Shown: in pieces, positions 60,655 to 64,000 of the stretch
How positions within the stretch are numbered: position 1 is the stretch's first letter
Layout: every line of letters starts with the position of its first letter
DNA from: Amaranthus tricolor
Lineage: Eukaryota > Streptophyta > Magnoliopsida > Caryophyllales > Amaranthaceae
NCBI RefSeq assembly: GCF_026212465.1
Contig: NC_080062.1
Coordinates: forward strand, 3,193,501 to 3,257,500
Reading direction: 5' to 3'
Length of the DNA: 64,000 bases
Notes under the pieces: model-generated
Database searches by the model: none
The model's input: only the letters and a program-made list of their open reading frames with translations
What the model was told of the DNA's origin: nothing
Program-made: the position numbers and the translations under genes

Positions 60655-60910
60655 CTACCTATGTTCCGTTTTAACTGCAACATAGCAACTTTGCACAATA
60701 TTTAAGAAACGCCTTTTTCAAAGCAAAATAATAATTTTACCCCATTTCACATGGGTAAGTTTGACAATAATATGTGGGAAAATGAATAAAATAGGGATAA
60801 AATAGGGCATTCTATAGTTGTTTTTTGCCAAAAAGAATAATATTGCAAGTAATATATAAAACATTTGAAAATGAAAAGTGTTTCAAGTAAATTAAAACGG
60901 ATGAAGTATA
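60655..60910. mobile_element. Stowaway-like MITE
   Basis: CTACCTATGTTCCGTTTTAA and TTAAAACGGATGAAGTATA are inverted ends. The interior has TTTGCACAATATTTAAGAAA, as in the segment at 39865-40145. Confidence 0.6.
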
Positions 60911-61825
60911 TATATTAGTCAACATCTCTCTAATTATTCAATATGAAATCGGGTTATTTTCCAACAGTTCAAGCAAATTTCATGTGTAATATATATCAAT
61001 CTCAAATCTGATTAATTTCGATTTTTAAGTGTGTGCATTAATATCTTGACAATTTGATTTTGAAGTTACACACGATGAGGTTGAGTAATTTCCATTAATT
61101 GAGTTGATTTTAAACAAGTAGATTTGATATGGAGTATCCCTTTAGATATTTTACCTTTTATATATTTTCTCCCCAATTACTTTTAATTTAATTCGGAAAA
61201 CATGATACCGTTAACAGAAAATGACAAAAATGAAAGTATTTCAAAATGTTTTGATAACCTCAAAATACTATCGTCATCTTCAACTTGGATCAATAAAATA
61301 CAAAAATGAGATACGATTGTTAAACCTCAACCACATATATATGTTTTTTTAATTTTAGTTCACTGTTACCCTCATACAGTTGGATGATTTTGATTCAAAT
61401 CAGTGAAATCTCTTATATTATGACAAAAAAAATAAATTAATTAAAAGCTTAAATTGATGTAGTTAAAAGCCCTATGTTTATATATCTAAGTCAATTAAAA
61501 TTTTAAATTTATAGTTGCAATCTTATGATGTATATGTTATATACTGAATCTCGTTAAGAATCTGTTTAATACTCAATCAGAAAAGAGGATAATTAGAATG
61601 TATTATGTTTCAGTTTTTATTTTTATAGTAATAAAACTCTTATTGGCAAACATTTATTTTCCTTTATAAATTTTTTATTACCATTTTTATATTTATTTAG
61701 AAAAACTATTATATAATGGAGAAAAATTTAGAAGTTGTTGATATTTTTCCTACCAATGAGTAATATTATTTTAAACTTGCGGATTCCCAATATTTTGTAC
61801 ATATAGAACCAAAAACCCATAGTTT
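60911..61825. other. Intergenic DNA upstream of the bHLH gene
   Basis: AT-rich. A degenerate TRIM-like LTR phrase (AAAGCTTAAATTGATG) occurs near 61444. No gene seen. Confidence 0.4.
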
Positions 61826-61829
61826 CTAA

Positions 61830-61911
61830 AACTATAAAAACCCACTAGCTAAAAGGAGAGGAATTGGGCATGAAGTACCAAAAATTAAAGACAAAGTATT
61901 ACGTAGGCTAA
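61830..61911 (+). promoter_or_regulatory. TATA box and short upstream ORF of the bHLH gene
   Basis: ACTATAAAAAC at about 61831-61841 is a good TATA box roughly 90 bp before the ATG at 61924. A 13-codon upstream ORF runs from ATG 61870 to TAA 61911 and would be in the leader if transcription starts near 61862. Confidence 0.5.
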
Positions 61912-61923
61912 AAGTTGCTTAAT

Positions 61924-62669
61924 ATGTGCATATTGTGCACCATGAAAGAACAACAACAACATGAATGCATGGATTTGGGTGCAACGATCGTATCTGAACA
62001 AGATTATGCAAGTGTTGATGCCCATCTCATTATACCTGAATGTGATCCTTGGAATATTAGCAACACCAACAACGACAACCATGATCTTCAACCTTCGTCT
62101 TTTGTGTTAGAGTCGGCTGAATTACATGAATTGGGAAATAATTTTAGCGATAGTTTGTTGAAGTTACCAGAAATTTCGCTACAGAAAAACATCACTTATG
62201 AAGAACAACTGTTATTGGATATACCTGGACAAGAACAACTTGTCAGAGTACAAGGTTTGAAGCAAGATCAAGACCCACATAGTGAAGTAAAACTTCTATA
62301 ATATTATTTTTTGTCTTATAAATAGTATCTTATTTACTTTTTTGAACTGAAATCTTTTTTGATTCGTCTAATTTAATGCTTTCCTCCATCTCGTTCAATA
62401 TATGATACAATTACAAATTTTTTCTTCTTTTTAACTTTGCAAATATTTTATTTATGCATTCATTTTATCTTTTCCGTGTAGCTACGTCACCTTATCTCTC
62501 TCGAGCCAGGGGACTCTTTGGCCGCACTCTCCTTTATTGGTATGAGTTGCCGCCGTCCTTCCCTCCTCAGACCCTGTTCATAGTTTTTCTATGAGCAGGA
62601 TATACTGGGTAAGATGATGATAAAATATTTTGATTATAATTTCACTTTTTCTCTTTTAATTAATGTCTC

Positions 62670-62719
<50 letters not shown>

Positions 62720-63972
62720 CTTATTCTCTAAATATGAAATTATAAAATAAAGAAAATATTTTATATAGGGATGAATTCGAGTATATTCAATATGTTTAAA
62801 CGCACATGGTCCAAAAGTTAGGGGGTCTCAATATTAAATTACGTAGTATATATTAATTTGAAGATACAAAATTGTTAAAAAGTTATTATAATTTTTGAAT
62901 TGCATCGAATATTTAATGAATTTACCAATTTTTATTTCGCCAGTGTTAATATAAGTATACATTTAGTTAAAGCTTGAAGTAGTTGATTTTAGCTATTTTT
63001 GGTTTTCATCATGTATGAGCAGGAGGAAATGATGGTTCATCGTTGCCCGAAAAAGGAAAGAGTTGACCAGCTTAAACGTAGCCGATCATCGGAGATTCAC
63101 AATATTACTGAGAGGGTTAGACTCTGACTTTTTAAAATTAACTTCTTGGATAGTATTTTCTTTGGTTCTATTTAAATTTTATTAATATTTTTTAATTACG
63201 TAAATTGTAAAACTATATATAGTTGATTTTGAAAATTATAATTATGAATCTAACAAGTTTTTGTTTATATGCTTTCTTATAAATAAGTGAGAAAATTTGA
63301 GTATTTATTTTTAATTATAATTAATAATGTTGAATTTAATTAGGACCAAAGGAAGTATATTCGATTATATTCTAGTTAATACTTTTCTCTTTTTCTTAAA
63401 AATAGCTTAGAGATGATATTGGGATGTTTGATAAATGACCGATAGCTGATAGCTGATAGCTGGTAGCTGGTAGATGATTGGAATGACATATTTAACAAGC
63501 TAATTTTATTAACTTATTTGACCAGCTGATTTTGAACATGTTGTTTTAAACATGTTGCTTTTTAAAAGGTAAATATAATAAATTAAGATGACCATTTTAT
63601 TTTATTAATGTGCTCTTGATCTTGTGGTTAGAGACGAAGAGATAAAATTACAGGGAAGATTAAAGTACTACAACAACTCATGCCCCATTGTAATAAGGTC
63701 TTGTTTTTTCTCTATAACTAAAGAAGTATATTTCTTTAATTAGCCATGCATTCTACCTAATTGTTTAAGCGATTATTTATTAAAAGCAAAAGCTAAGGAA
63801 TTACCATAATAATATTTATTCTGAAAGGTTTTTTTTTTTTTTTTTTTAAGATTTTTGCTATGTTTTGTTTATTTGAAGTTGTGTAATTTTTATATCATTA
63901 TTACAGAAAGACAGAGCTTCAATTTTAGAAGAGGCCGTAAATTATATGCAAGTCTTGAAACTACAAATTGAG
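61924..63972 (+). CDS. PIF/UNE10-type (subfamily VII) bHLH transcription factor, 5' part
   Basis: Exons: 61924-62286, 63023-63115, 63632-63697 (66 bp) and 63907-63972 (66 bp), all in phase 0 with GT-AG borders; the gene continues past the window. Exons 2-4 encode DQLKRSRSSEIHNITERRRR, DKITGKIKVLQQLMPHCNK and KDRASILEEAVNYMQVLKLQ: basic region, helix 1 and helix 2. The H-E-R set for CACGTG binding is present, and paired 66-bp exons are typical of the PIF group. The N-terminal exon (about 121 residues, Gln/Asn/Leu-rich) shows no ELLW-type phytochrome-B-binding motif. A HFR1-, PIL- or UNE10-like member without that motif is therefore possible, unless another exon lies upstream. A second in-frame ATG is at 61942. 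Intron 1 holds a SINE-like copy and a (TA)n tract. Confidence 0.85.
62464..62622 (+). mobile_element. SINE-like element, copy 3, in bHLH intron 1
   Basis: TTTATCTTTTCCGTGTAGCTAC, CTCGAGCCAGGGGACTC, CCGCACTCTCC, GAGTTGCCGCCGTCC, CCTCAGACCCTG, GAGCAGGATATACTGGG and a GATGATGATAA tail, collinear with copy 2. A weak possible duplication, AAATATTTTATTTAT before and AAATATTTTGATTAT after, is uncertain. Confidence 0.7.
62676..62715. repeat. (TA)n microsatellite in bHLH intron 1
   Basis: About 40 bp of TA repeats. Confidence 0.9.
63420..63550. mobile_element. Partial hAT-like MITE in bHLH intron 2
   Basis: GGGATGTTTGATAAATGACC opens it, followed by four tandem AGCTGATAGCTGGT-type units and TTTGACCAGCTGATTTTGAA, which is also in the copy at 29286-29544. 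The right end is missing. Confidence 0.55.
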
Positions 63973-64000
63973 GTTAGTATACTCGTATTACTTGGTTTGT

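Overview
This is a 64 kb piece of a nuclear plant genome from a eudicot. The evidence is spliced genes with plant-type introns, a chloroplast-targeted Rubisco activase, lectin and LRR receptor kinases, GARP and bHLH transcription factors, and a dense load of plant transposons. The Rubisco activase transit peptide and N-terminus resemble spinach most among the sequences I remember, so Caryophyllales (Amaranthaceae in the broad sense) is my best guess, held with moderate confidence. The window is AT-rich and about 75-80% non-coding.

Layout from left to right. 1-4083 (+): the 3' part of a Pumilio (PUF) gene with all eight PUM repeats. 6082-6936 (+): a single-exon LUX/PCL1/BOA-like GARP factor with a Met-Pro/Met-Ser repeat. 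10474-11670 (-): a two-exon thaumatin-like protein. 12.0-16.2 kb (-): a decayed Mutator-like element holding a core-deleted transposase and a plant-mobile-domain (PMD) pseudogene. 16872-18715 (-): a two-exon conserved plant protein of unknown function. 19.2-22.9 kb: a non-coding repeat block that starts with a hairpin. 24045-25010 (+): a 5'-truncated LINE. 26400-28472 (-): an L-type lectin receptor kinase (LecRK-S.4 type). 36567-42093 (-): Rubisco activase with both the short and the redox-regulated long C-terminus. 47560-49887 (-): a ZAR1-like LRR receptor kinase with an atypical kinase domain and an upstream ORF. 54523-59812 (-): a complete but broken Ty1/copia element inserted in a (TA)n tract. 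61924-63972 (+): the 5' part of a PIF-type bHLH gene that runs off the window.

The genes do not form a pathway, although several are light- or clock-related (LUX-like, PIF-like, Rubisco activase). They are independent transcription units separated by transposon-rich DNA. The most unusual structure is a family of Mutator-like elements and MITEs (12-16 kb, 34.1 kb, 44.0 kb, 44.6 kb) carrying arrays of near-perfect palindromes with the consensus CGCWGTTASTAACWGCG. Each palindrome is an inverted pair of MYB-core-like sites (CNGTTA) separated by one base. Other repeat families are short SINE-like elements with clear target-site duplications, TRIM-like LTR fragments concentrated in and near introns, hAT-, Harbinger- and Stowaway-like MITEs, and a MITE family ending in GAGACCGTCTC.
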